This document shows, piece after piece, positions 7,204-14,782 of a stretch of 25,075 bases of DNA. The number at the start of each line of letters is the position of its first letter. Position 1 is the first letter of the stretch. Origin of the DNA: CAYVZU01 sp964455935 (GTDB lineage Bacteria > Fibrobacterota > CAYVZU01); NCBI GenBank assembly GCA_964455935.1, contig CAYVZU010000053.1, positions 1 through 25,075 on the forward strand. The letters are read 5' to 3'. The position numbers and the translations under genes are program-made. The notes under the pieces were generated by a model. It had not been told where the DNA came from. It saw nothing but the letters and a program-made list of their open reading frames with translations, and ran no database searches.

Positions 7204-8361
7204 CTACTTCGCAAAAAGGGCTACAACGGCCTGTGCCGACATGCCCTCTTCTTTGCCCTCAAAGCCCAGACCTTCCGTTGTTGTTGCTTTAACCGAGACG
7301 CCGGCAGGCTCGATCGCGAGCGCTTCCGCGATATTGCTTCGCATCTGGCCGAAGAACGCGGATAGTCGCGGCTTCTGCGCCAGAATTGTGGCATCGACAT
7401 TTCCAATCCGAAGGCCCCTGCCTTCGGCAATCTTTCGAATCTCCGCCAGCAGCTTCAGGCTCGATATGCCTTTGAAGCGCTCATCCGAATCGGGAAACCA
7501 TTTGCCCAGGTCGCCCTCGCCCATGGCGCCCAAAATGGCATCGCCAATGGCATGGCAGAGAACATCGGCATCGGAATGCCCCAGAAGCCCTTTGGGGTGC
7601 GCAAACTCGACGCCGCCCAAAACCAGTTTGCGTCCCTCGACCAGCCGGTGGGCATCGTATCCGGTTCCAATTCGCACGGGGTTTTTCTCGTTGAGGAGCA
7701 ACTCCGCCATTCGAAAGTCCTCGGGCCGCGTGATTTTAATGTTGAACTCCGACCCTTGCACGAGCTTTATGGAATGGCCGAGTTTCTCGACAATATAGCA
7801 TTCATCGGTGCCAAAATCATGATCCCGGGCGGCCCGTTGCAGCGCGCGATTCAGCAGTTCGTATTGAAACGCCTGGGGTGTTTGGATGCTCCACAGATCG
7901 CGGCGATCCACGGTCTCAAAGGCCAGCTCCTCCCGTGCGCGCTTTATTGTGTTGCTGACAGGAACGGCCAGGGACGCGGCGCCATGATTCCGCGCTGCTT
8001 GGATCACCTCGTCCACTTGCGGAGCGGTCACAAACGGCCGCACCGAATCGTGGACCAGGACTATTGCCGTTTCAGGGGCAAGCGCCTTGAAGGCGTTGCG
8101 CACCGAAAGGCCCCGCTCGGCTCCGCCTTCGACAAAGCCCGCAAGTTTGCCAAACCCAAATGGAGAAAATACCGTGCGCGCATCGGCCAGGCGGCCGGCC
8201 GAAAGAGCCAGATGGATTGTGTGTATGCCGGGATGCGAGTCAAAAACCCGAATCGTTCGGACCAGAAGCGGCTCGCCGCCCAGAGGCATAAACTGCTTCT
8301 CGACCGGCGATTGCATTCGGCTTCCTGTCCCTGCGGCAGGGATGATCACGGCAACGGACAT
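7204..8361 (-). CDS. ispDF: Bifunctional IspD/IspF enzyme
   Basis: A 385-residue fusion of two MEP-pathway enzymes. Residues 1-225 are IspD, which makes CDP-methylerythritol from MEP and CTP (PAAGTGSRM at 8-16, EKQFMPL at 21-27, HDSVRPF at 104-110). Residues 229-385 are IspF, which cyclises the phosphorylated product to methylerythritol cyclodiphosphate. IspF metal ligands D236, H238 (in GYDAHRL) and H262 (in GHSDAD) are present, as is KATTTEGLGFEG near the end. IspE, the intervening enzyme, is not in the window. Fusions of this kind are known, notably in alpha- and epsilonproteobacteria. The ATG at 8361 starts directly at the IspD fold. Confidence 0.95.
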   Translation of the reverse strand: MSVAVIIPAAGTGSRMQSPVEKQFMPLGGEPLLVRTIRVFDSHPGIHTIHLALSAGRLADARTVFSPFGFGKLAGFVEGGAERGLSVRNAFKALAPETAIVLVHDSVRPFVTAPQVDEVIQAARNHGAASLAVPVSNTIKRAREELAFETVDRRDLWSIQTPQAFQYELLNRALQRAARDHDFGTDECYIVEKLGHSIKLVQGSEFNIKITRPEDFRMAELLLNEKNPVRIGTGYDAHRLVEGRKLVLGGVEFAHPKGLLGHSDADVLCHAIGDAILGAMGEGDLGKWFPDSDERFKGISSLKLLAEIRKIAEGRGLRIGNVDATILAQKPRLSAFFGQMRSNIAEALAIEPAGVSVKATTTEGLGFEGKEEGMSAQAVVALFAK

Positions 8362-8422
8362 GGTGCAAATATAAACTCGGTGAATTGGGGATCGCGATGG
8401 TGCGCTGCCCGCGCAGGCAAGG

Positions 8423-8641
8423 GTGACGGTTCTAAACCATATCTACGAAGTCGATTTTTGCGGCTTTAGCGATGGCCGCCGACCGGTCGCAGTCCACACC
8501 AGGGGCTGGACGCCCTGGCGACGGCGATCAGCGATCACAAGGTGAACTGGGTTCTCAAATGCGGACATTCGCGGTTTCTTCGACAAACTCAATCATGAGC
8601 ATTGGTTGGAATTCCTGCAACGCCGCATTGGGGATAAACAG
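8423..8641 (+). pseudogene. Relic of a group II intron reverse transcriptase
   Basis: No intact gene is present, but three frames joined read like the N-terminal half of a group II intron maturase. Segment 1 (8423-8484) reads VTVLNHIYEVDFCGFSDGRR. Segment 2 (8485-8559), after a 1-base loss, reads GRSPHQGLDAL then KVNWVLK. Segment 3 (8561-8641), after a 1-base gain, reads ADIRGFFDKLNHEHWLEF then QRRIGDKQ. In intact enzymes these correspond to the IYE-DF-GFSYGFRPGRSPHQ and DADI-GFFD blocks (RT1-RT3). The catalytic YADD block, the maturase domain and the intron ends are absent. The relic fills the gap between ispDF and efp and ends about 10 bases short of the efp stop codon. Confidence 0.75.
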
Positions 8642-8651
8642 GCCGGTTTTC

Positions 8652-9215
8652 TCATGCGCGGCCCTGGTAGGACTTGTCCTCCGTACTGATTCGAATCATT
8701 TCATCTTTCTTGATGAAGAGCGGTACCTTGACTTCCAAGTCGGTCTCGAGTTTGACGATTTTGGTGGCATTGCCGCCGGTATCACCGCGCAATCCATCCG
8801 GCGCATCCGTAACCTGCATGACGACGCTGGCGGGCAATTCGATCAGCGTAAAATTATCCTCCACGAACATGGCCTCGTAATTTTGGTTTGCCACTAGAAA
8901 ATCGATCACGTCGGCGATTTTTTGGCGATCGACTTCGTAGGTATCGTACGTGGTCTGATCGATGAAGTAATACACTCCGCGGTCTTCGTAGGAAAATTGG
9001 ATGGTGCGGTTTTCTTTGTTGAGAACGTCGAACTGCTGCCCCACATTGCATCGCACCGGAAACGTGCGGTCTGTTTTAAGGCCGCGCAGCTCCATCTGGC
9101 AATAGGCGGCGTTATTCGGCGGCGTGCGGATCATGCATTCAATCACCAGATGGGGCTCGCCTTTGTAATCGATGACGTTCTTCTTCTTGATGTTACTGAC
9201 GCTGGTCATGGCCAT
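8652..9215 (-). CDS. efp: Elongation factor P, atypical tip loop
   Basis: EF-P (187 residues) enters the ribosomal E site and helps peptide-bond formation at proline runs. Three domains are recognisable: an N-terminal KOW-like barrel (about 1-65), an OB domain with YYFIDQTTYDTYEV, and a C-terminal OB domain with DAPDGLRGDTGGNATK and KVPLFIKKDE. The loop that normally reads KPGKG is TPPNN here (at about 31-35), so Asn replaces the Lys/Arg that other EF-Ps modify at the position of E. coli Lys34. The C-terminus, STEDKSYQGRA, recalls the EF-P paralog YeiP. The ATG at 9215 follows AAGGA by about 8 nt. No EpmA/EpmB or EarP homologue is in the window. Confidence 0.9.
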   Translation of the reverse strand: MAMTSVSNIKKKNVIDYKGEPHLVIECMIRTPPNNAAYCQMELRGLKTDRTFPVRCNVGQQFDVLNKENRTIQFSYEDRGVYYFIDQTTYDTYEVDRQKIADVIDFLVANQNYEAMFVEDNFTLIELPASVVMQVTDAPDGLRGDTGGNATKIVKLETDLEVKVPLFIKKDEMIRISTEDKSYQGRA

Positions 9216-9319
9216 TTTTGGGTTCCTTCCAGGTTTGAAATCGCGACTTTCAAAAATACAATTTCTGGGGGCGGATCTTTACGATTTTATTTGGTCCTGA
9301 CCCTTTTGGGGGCCGGCCG

Positions 9320-10114
9320 CTAAGGAAGGTCATTCACGGCCACAATATTCACGGAAGGGCAGTCTGTCTCAATTTCCCGGTCCATTTTTACCTCGACCAC
9401 TCTCAATCCGCATTCTTCAATCTCGGCCCATAGTTGTTTTGGGATAACCTTATAGATGGCGGTAATGGTCTTCGCCGGGCCGCCGCTGCACGGGTGTTCG
9501 TCGCGCACAACAACCCCGGCTTCGTTTGTGAGTCCCCATCTTTTCTTCAGTTCATTTGCGGCAGCACACTCCTGCGGACGCGATGGGCCGCCATGCCGGA
9601 AAACAGGATGGCTGCCGTCGTGGCCTGTTGCTATCAGTACGCCTCCGGCTTTCAGCACGCGCCTGGATTCCAAAAACAGTGTCTTGCGGACTTCTTTGCA
9701 TGTCCCGGCCACGGAGATGAAATTTGCAAACATCGCAACAGCATCGACGGATTGATCTTTAATCATGGGCCACGCAGGGCGAACAACAACTTCAAACCGC
9801 GCTTGCCCCGTAAATCCCTTCTCTTTGGCGTGCTTTCTGGCGGCGGCGATGAAACCGGGGACAATGTCAAGGCCGGTTACACGATAACCTTTGCGAAGCA
9901 GGGCAAAGGACTCCTGGCCGCCTGCACATCCCAAAACAAGCACGTGGGCGCCGGTCCGGGTATGCCGCCGCAGGAGATCGAGTTCCTGTAAGCATACTTC
10001 CGGCTGCCCCTCGTCGATATTGCGGTCCGGGTCGGCAAAATGGGAAAACACGTCCTCCTCTTCGTAGAGCCGTCGCGCAGCGTCAAGAGGTGTGGGTGAG
10101 TTGTCCATGATCAT
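9320..10114 (-). CDS. Class I SAM-dependent methyltransferase, substrate unknown
   Basis: A 264-residue cytoplasmic protein with a class I methyltransferase fold. Motif I is VLVLGCAGGQESFALLRKG, followed by the acidic GLDI that ends strand 2 and contacts the SAM ribose. SVDAVAMFANFI and VLKAGGVLIATGHDG are the later core strands. The C-terminal part has IYKVIPKQLWAEIEECGLRVVEV, typical of small-molecule methyltransferases. Nothing identifies the substrate. Two in-frame starts (10114 and 10108) are equally possible and neither has a clear ribosome binding site. It is transcribed divergently from the SulP gene. Confidence 0.85.
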   Translation of the reverse strand: MIMDNSPTPLDAARRLYEEEDVFSHFADPDRNIDEGQPEVCLQELDLLRRHTRTGAHVLVLGCAGGQESFALLRKGYRVTGLDIVPGFIAAARKHAKEKGFTGQARFEVVVRPAWPMIKDQSVDAVAMFANFISVAGTCKEVRKTLFLESRRVLKAGGVLIATGHDGSHPVFRHGGPSRPQECAAANELKKRWGLTNEAGVVVRDEHPCSGGPAKTITAIYKVIPKQLWAEIEECGLRVVEVKMDREIETDCPSVNIVAVNDLP

Positions 10115-10249
10115 TGGGCCCGCCTGATTTTAGGCCTGCTTGGGTTTTGCGTGCTCTTCCTTAATATCCTTATCCCTTGGCTGGAGGCAATCAAAATCTC
10201 GTTGCCGGCCCATGCCATCCTGCTGGATTCACAATTTATATTCACCTCC

Positions 10250-12469
10250 ATGACAGCGAAGCAGGGAAGCAAAACCAGGGCAGCTAGCCTTGGCGGCGAG
10301 ATTTTCGGCGGCGTGGCCGCCATGATGGTGGCCCTGCCTTCGGCCATCGCGTTTGGCCTGATCATTTACGGGCCGCTGGGGTCCGGGTATTCGGGCAGGG
10401 CGGCTGTGGCGGGCGTAGTGGGCACCATTGTCCTGGGACTTATTGCTCCCTTCATTGGACGGACCGCGCGGCTGATCTCGGCGCCGTGTGCTCCTGCCGC
10501 GGCTGTGCTATCGGTATTCGTGGCCGATCTTTTGGCCAAAGGCAACCTGTTGCCGGAACAGGTCCCCCTCTATCTCGCGATTGTGGCTGCGGGGGCAGGC
10601 TTACTTCAGTTTGTTACCGGGAGGCTGGGCGGCGGCGCCTTCATTAAATACATTCCCTACCCGGTCGTAACCGGATACCTGAGCGGAGTGGGCATTCTCA
10701 TCTTCCTGGGCCAGCTCCCAAAATTCCTGGGGCTTGCCAAGGAAACCACCCTTGGCCGCGGGATTCTCGCCCCCGGCCTGTGGCAGTGGCAGAGCATGGC
10801 TATGGGCGGAATCACCATCGCAACCATGCTTTTGGCGCCGCGCATTATCAAAAAAGTGCCGGCGGCCATTGTCGCCCTGGCTGCGGGAATCACTTCCTAC
10901 GGCGTGTTGGCCCTGATCGATCCTGCCCTGCGAAACATTCAGGGAAATCCGTTTATCATTGGGCCTATTTCGGCCTCGCTTTCCGGTTTGGCTGTTTCCA
11001 CCAAGGCGCAATTTTTACAAATGCCGAGCATTCAACTCTCCATGATCAATACGCTTTGGGTGCCGCTGATTACCCTGGCGGTCCTTCTGTCCGTCGACAC
11101 CCTCAAGACCTGCGTGGTGCTCGACGCGATTTCAAGCACCCGGCACCAGTCCAACCGCGAACTGGTCGGCCAGGGAATATCGAACTTTGTGGCCGGCCTT
11201 CTGGGAGGGATCCCGGGGGCGGGAACCATGGGCGCTTCACTCGTCAACTCCACAAGCGGGGGCCGATCCTTCCGCTCGGGCGTGGTCATGGGGATTTCCT
11301 CGCTATTCGTGTTGGTGCTGGCCGCCCGGTTTCTGGCCTGGATCCCCGTGGCGAGCCTTGCGGGCATTCTGCTGGTGGTCGCCATGCGCATGCTGGATAC
11401 AAAGAGCCTTTCCCTTCTCAAGCATCGTTCCACCCGGTTCGATTTCGCGGTGATCCTGGCTGTCGTCGTCGCCGCGGTCAGCAAGAGTCTGATTGCCGCT
11501 GCCGGCGTGGGAATCGCCTTCTCCATTTTCCTGTTCGTTCGCCAGCAGGTGCGCACCCCGGTGATCCGGCGCCTGTTGACCGGCGGCAAGATGTTTTCCA
11601 AAAAGATCCGGACCCAATCGCAGCAGAACATGCTGGAACAGTCGGGCGGCGAACGGGTGGTGGCCGAGCTGCAGGGCCAGCTCTTTTTCGGGACCATGGA
11701 CAAGTTCATGACCGAGCTGGATCCGCATCTGGCGGCCTGCCGGTTTCTGGTGCTCGATATGAAACGGGTCCAGTCCATCGACTTCACGGCGGTCAACCGG
11801 CTCAAGCAGCTCCGCGCGCGGATGGAAGAGCAGTCCGGGGTGCTTGTCCTTGCCTCGGTTCCCCAAAGCCTGCCTTCGGGCCAGAACGTTCGCAGGTACC
11901 TGGGCCATTTGGGGCTGGCCGAGGCGGCCAATTTGCTTTTCTTCAACGACCGCGATTCGGCCATCGAGTGGACCGAGGATGCGCTTCTGCGGGAGAAAGA
12001 GACGGACAAACTCTCCGGTGAAGACAAACTCGATCTGACACAGCTTGAGCTATTCTCTCATTTCCCGGACGAAGCGCGGCAGACCATCTATTCGGCCATT
12101 CTGGAGAAAAACTATCCCCACGACGCTCTTCTTTTTCGCGCGGGCCAATCCGGGGAGGAAATGTTCATTATCCGCTCGGGCACTGTGCGAATCATGCTGC
12201 CCCTTGCCAGCGGGGTCAATTTTCCCGTGGCCTCCTTTGCCCGTGGCGCATTTTTTGGGGAAATGTCATTTCTTGACCGCGGCCTGCGATCGGCCAATGC
12301 CGTCACCGACGGGCCGGTTTCGCTGTTTGTGCTGTCGCGAAGCGCCTTTGATAAAGCCACGGCCGGTCATGCCGAAGCGGCCCGGCTTTTCTTTGAGCGG
12401 CTGGCGCACGGGGTTTCGCACCGTCTGCGGCAGGCCAACGTCGAGGTCAAGGCGCTTCAGGAAGAATGA
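10250..12469 (+). CDS. SulP anion transporter with STAS and cNMP-binding domains
   Basis: A 739-residue membrane protein of the SLC26A/SulP family. The N-terminal part (about 1-455) has about a dozen hydrophobic segments, including ALPSAIAFGLIIYGPLG and the GIPGAGTMGASLVN stretch typical of the family. A STAS domain follows (about 475-590; LVLDMKRVQSIDFTAVNRL). Last comes a cyclic-nucleotide-binding-like domain (about 610-730; LFRAGQSGEEMFIIRSGTVR, ARGAFFGEMSFLDRGLRSA). SulP proteins move sulfate, bicarbonate or carboxylates; the substrate here is not evident. The second domain suggests gating by a nucleotide or similar ligand, although the usual phosphate-binding Arg is not certain. I prefer the ATG at 10250, which leaves a short cytoplasmic lead; a GTG at 10151 adds an unlikely hydrophobic stretch. 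Confidence 0.92.
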   Translation: MTAKQGSKTRAASLGGEIFGGVAAMMVALPSAIAFGLIIYGPLGSGYSGRAAVAGVVGTIVLGLIAPFIGRTARLISAPCAPAAAVLSVFVADLLAKGNLLPEQVPLYLAIVAAGAGLLQFVTGRLGGGAFIKYIPYPVVTGYLSGVGILIFLGQLPKFLGLAKETTLGRGILAPGLWQWQSMAMGGITIATMLLAPRIIKKVPAAIVALAAGITSYGVLALIDPALRNIQGNPFIIGPISASLSGLAVSTKAQFLQMPSIQLSMINTLWVPLITLAVLLSVDTLKTCVVLDAISSTRHQSNRELVGQGISNFVAGLLGGIPGAGTMGASLVNSTSGGRSFRSGVVMGISSLFVLVLAARFLAWIPVASLAGILLVVAMRMLDTKSLSLLKHRSTRFDFAVILAVVVAAVSKSLIAAAGVGIAFSIFLFVRQQVRTPVIRRLLTGGKMFSKKIRTQSQQNMLEQSGGERVVAELQGQLFFGTMDKFMTELDPHLAACRFLVLDMKRVQSIDFTAVNRLKQLRARMEEQSGVLVLASVPQSLPSGQNVRRYLGHLGLAEAANLLFFNDRDSAIEWTEDALLREKETDKLSGEDKLDLTQLELFSHFPDEARQTIYSAILEKNYPHDALLFRAGQSGEEMFIIRSGTVRIMLPLASGVNFPVASFARGAFFGEMSFLDRGLRSANAVTDGPVSLFVLSRSAFDKATAGHAEAARLFFERLAHGVSHRLRQANVEVKALQEE

Positions 12470-12487
12470 AACAAGAGTTCGACGGGA

Positions 12488-12536
12488 TTACAGGATTCGA
12501 CAGGAGATTCGCAGGATCAAGATCCTGGTGTCCTGT
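12488..12536. repeat. CAGGATT-type short interspersed repeat
   Basis: The gap after the SulP gene contains three degenerate copies of ACAGGATTCG-like units (from 12490), a palindromic CAGGATCAAGATCCTG (12512-12527) and a closing TCCTGT (12531-12536) that pairs with ACAGGA (12490-12495). It can fold into a hairpin and could act as a weak terminator or a dispersed repeat. There is no T tract. Confidence 0.5.
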
Positions 12537-12554
12537 CAACTCATGGGAGTCATT

Positions 12555-13298
12555 ATGATCGAGACCGTAACGTTGACGGTTGCTCAATCCAAACGACTGA
12601 TTGCCAAGGCCGTGGCTGTGCTGCCGGAAGTCAGAACGGCTCGGACAAAGGGCATCCTCGTCGTGTCAACCGGCAGTACCAATGCTTATGTTGCCGAGGA
12701 AATTTTGGGCTCGGCTATCGAGAAGCGCGGTTTTCTGACAGGACACTACCGGCCGGCCGGGCCTACCGCAAAGGCCCTGAATCTGCCGCCCCGGCTTCCG
12801 GATTTGATTTTACGCAAGGGTGAGGCGGTCAGCGACAAGAACAAATTCGAGATCGTGCATGAGATGGGTCCGTCCGATGTGTTCATCAAAGGCGCAAACG
12901 CCCTCAACTACGAAAAAGGGGTTGCGGGTATTGTGCTGAGTGACCCCAAGGGCGGCACAATCGGCGGCGTGATCGGTCCCATTACGGCCAAAGGAGTGCA
13001 GCTCATCATCCCGGTCGGCCTGGAGAAGCTGGTGGCTCACGATATTGGGGAAACCTGGCGTAAAATGAATCTGGGCCTGGAGAGGAATGGCCCTTTGGGT
13101 CTCTTTCCGACTCAGGGCAAAATTGTCACGGAAATTGAAGCCATGCAAGTTCTGTTTGGGATCCAGGTAATCCACATTGCTTCCGGCGGGGTCTTTGGCG
13201 CGGAAGGGGCCACTACGCTGCTGCTGGATTCGTCCGAGGACCAGTTGCGGTCGATCCGAGGCTTTCTGGCGGGCATTCAAGGCGAACAGGCGTACTAG
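12555..13298 (+). CDS. Conserved-looking protein of unknown function
   Basis: A 247-residue soluble protein that I do not recognise. It has no signal peptide and no membrane segment. Strongly patterned motifs suggest an alpha/beta enzyme fold: GILVVSTGSTNAYVAEEILG (33-52), GPTAKALNLPPRLPDLIL (69-86), VHEMGPSDVFIKGANAL (101-117), SDPKGGTIGGVIGPI (129-143), a hydrophobic VQLIIPVGLEKLV (148-160) and HIASGGVFGAEGATTLLL (207-224). The Gly-rich turns resemble nucleotide or phosphate binding sites. GGGAG lies 5 nt before the ATG at 12555; an in-frame ATG at 12543 is the alternative. It follows the SulP gene on the same strand after an 85-base gap with a repeat. No function is assigned. Confidence 0.85.
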   Translation: MIETVTLTVAQSKRLIAKAVAVLPEVRTARTKGILVVSTGSTNAYVAEEILGSAIEKRGFLTGHYRPAGPTAKALNLPPRLPDLILRKGEAVSDKNKFEIVHEMGPSDVFIKGANALNYEKGVAGIVLSDPKGGTIGGVIGPITAKGVQLIIPVGLEKLVAHDIGETWRKMNLGLERNGPLGLFPTQGKIVTEIEAMQVLFGIQVIHIASGGVFGAEGATTLLLDSSEDQLRSIRGFLAGIQGEQAY

Positions 13299-13384
13299 GC
13301 CATGTGTCCGATGAAAATGCGCAAAGGCGTGGACCATCTTATGGAAATACGTGGATTCAAGGATGAGCAGTTAAGAAATAATAG

Positions 13385-13495
13385 TTGGTAGATTGTAGTT
13401 TGTAGTTTCGGAGAAAGCACCATGACTCGATCCACGAACTGATTCAGATCCGGTCATGAACTACTATTTACAAACTACAAACTCCTATTTACCAA
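13385..13495. repeat. 111-bp imperfect palindrome
   Basis: The arms TTGGTAGATTGTAG... (13385-13408) and ...CTCCTATTTACCAA (13472-13495) pair over most of 24 positions (GTTTGTAGTTT pairs exactly with AAACTACAAAC). Inside, CATGACTCGATC (13422-13433) pairs with GATCCGGTCATG (13447-13458) with two mismatches. The unit has no reading frame and looks like a small non-autonomous mobile or dispersed palindromic element. The remaining gap to rpmE shows only the rpmE ribosome binding site. Confidence 0.7.
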
Positions 13496-13580
13496 TTCGG
13501 CTTCCGGCATTTGCCGGGACAAGGAATTGCCTCCGCAAGGCTCTAAATGTTATCTTCTTCAGGCTATTAAGGAGGGTCCC

Positions 13581-13832
13581 TTGAAAAGAGGCATTCACCC
13601 AAAGTATCAGCCGATTATCTATACCTGTACCTGCGGTAATACGATCGAGACCTACTCGACGAACAAGGGCGGAACCGTTGAAGTCTGCTCAAACTGCCAC
13701 CCGTTTTATACGGGCAAGCAGAAGCTGATGGATACCGCCGGCCGCGTGGAACGGTTCAAGGCGAAGTATAAGGGTAAAGAAATCGCAACGGGCGCCAAGA
13801 AGAAGGCGGTCCCGGCCGAAGAGAAGAAGTAG
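13581..13832 (+). CDS. rpmE: Large ribosomal subunit protein L31, zinc type
   Basis: L31 (83 residues) bridges the central protuberance of the 50S subunit to the 30S head. The zinc-binding form is recognised from the Cys pairs in YTCTCGN and EVCSNCHPFYTGKQ; RVERFKAKYK is also typical. The C-terminal tail (GAKKKAVPAEEKK) is a Lys/Ala-rich extension. The start is TTG at 13581: AAGGAGG at 13570-13576 lies 4 nt before it and the protein then begins MKRGIHPKYQP like other L31s. An in-frame ATG at 13527 has no ribosome binding site. A zinc-type L31 can serve as a zinc reserve in other bacteria; no second, Cys-less copy is seen here. Confidence 0.96.
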   Translation: MKRGIHPKYQPIIYTCTCGNTIETYSTNKGGTVEVCSNCHPFYTGKQKLMDTAGRVERFKAKYKGKEIATGAKKKAVPAEEKK

Positions 13833-13853
13833 CTTTTTCTTTCGGATTTTGGA

Positions 13854-13889
13854 GGTGGACAGGCGTTTTGCCGCGTCCACCTTTTTTTT
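13854..13889 (+). terminator. Intrinsic terminator after rpmE
   Basis: GGTGGAC (13854-13860) pairs with GTCCACC (13875-13881), with an inner GGC/GCC pair around the loop, followed by eight T (13882-13889). It separates rpmE from thyX. Confidence 0.9.
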
Positions 13890-13891
13890 AT

Positions 13892-13996
13892 CGAGCGCAT
13901 CTCAAGAATTTTGCCTGGCGGGTGGAAAGCCGATGGGCGAGCGAGCCTGCTTCGCGCGGGCTTTGGCGCGACGGCATTCTTTTTGAGATGCGCTCG
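13892..13996. repeat. 105-bp element with perfect 14-bp inverted ends
   Basis: CGAGCGCATCTCAA (13892-13905) is exactly complementary to TTGAGATGCGCTCG (13983-13996). The interior is GC-rich and contains a smaller hairpin, AGCCTGC...GCGGGCT (about 13946-13964). It lies between the rpmE terminator and thyX, without a reading frame, and looks like a REP- or MITE-like element. Confidence 0.7.
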
Positions 13997-14080
13997 GTAC
14001 ATCGGCCTTTTATACTGCTGGCCGAACGCCAGAATTGGGCCTGACGCTTGGAAGCGGATGACTGAACACTGAGGGCTGAA

Positions 14081-14782
14081 ATGAAAATCAACGTTCGCAT
14101 TTTGGATCACACCGCAAGCCCTTTGCGGGCCATTTATGCCGCGGCCCGCACGTGCTATTCCAGCGAAACTCCCCAGGCGATCTGGAGATCGAAGCCCGAC
14201 AGGGCGAAGATGGAGACGCTGATCCGCAAGACGCTGGAAGCCGGACATCATTCCGTGCTGGAACACGCCGGCTTTGTCTTTGCCCTTAGCGGGATCTCGC
14301 GGGCCTGCTCGCACCAACTAGTGCGCCATCGCGTGGCCAGCTTCAGCCAGCAGAGCCAGCGCTATGTACGTTCATCGCGGCCCGAGTATGTTCTGCCCCC
14401 ATCCATCGCCGCCGTTGCGGAGCTGCGGAACGAATTCAACCGCGCCATGGACTCGCTTTATTCCTTGTACGGCCGCTTTACCGCAAAGGGAATTCCCAAC
14501 GAGGACGCGCGGTTTCTTCTGCCCAATGCCGCCGTCACACACCTGGTCATGAGCGTGAATCTTCGCGAACTGATCCATATTTGCGCCTTGCGGCTTTGCA
14601 CGAATGCCCAATGGGAGATCCGCGCGCTGTTTCGGGCCGTCAACGGCGCGGTTACGAAGCTTGACCCTTTCCTGGGCTCGCTGCTGCAACCCCGGTGCGA
14701 AAGCCTTGGCTATTGTCCCGAGATTCGCTGCTGCGGCCGCTACCCCCGCAAAGCGGATGTGCTCAAGGAGAAAACCGCATGA
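14081..14782 (+). CDS. thyX: Flavin-dependent thymidylate synthase ThyX
   Basis: ThyX makes dTMP from dUMP with methylene-tetrahydrofolate and FAD/NADPH, releasing tetrahydrofolate instead of dihydrofolate. The protein is 233 residues. The RHRx7S motif is complete (R82-H83-R84 ... S92, in RHRVASFSQQSQRY). The N-terminal HHSVLEHAGFVFALSGIS and the later NLRELIHICALRLC are typical. The C-terminus is Cys-rich (LGYCPEIRCCGRYP), as in a subset of the family. The ATG at 14081 has GAGG 5 nt upstream. Its stop overlaps the start of the next gene by ATGA, so the two are translationally coupled. Confidence 0.96.
   Translation: MKINVRILDHTASPLRAIYAAARTCYSSETPQAIWRSKPDRAKMETLIRKTLEAGHHSVLEHAGFVFALSGISRACSHQLVRHRVASFSQQSQRYVRSSRPEYVLPPSIAAVAELRNEFNRAMDSLYSLYGRFTAKGIPNEDARFLLPNAAVTHLVMSVNLRELIHICALRLCTNAQWEIRALFRAVNGAVTKLDPFLGSLLQPRCESLGYCPEIRCCGRYPRKADVLKEKTA

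Noticed and set aside
8350..8361. A TATATT-like box just upstream of ispDF that could be a leaderless promoter
   Set aside because: No -35 box is found at 16-18 nt and the box would lie too close to the ATG.
10780..12021. A 413-codon plus-strand frame inside the SulP gene
   Set aside because: It is an overlapping frame in a high-GC gene; the SulP-STAS-cNMP frame has clear family motifs throughout.
12045..12542. An upstream extension of the unknown gene in the same frame
   Set aside because: It overlaps the SulP gene in another frame, and GGGAG near 12546 supports the start at 12555.
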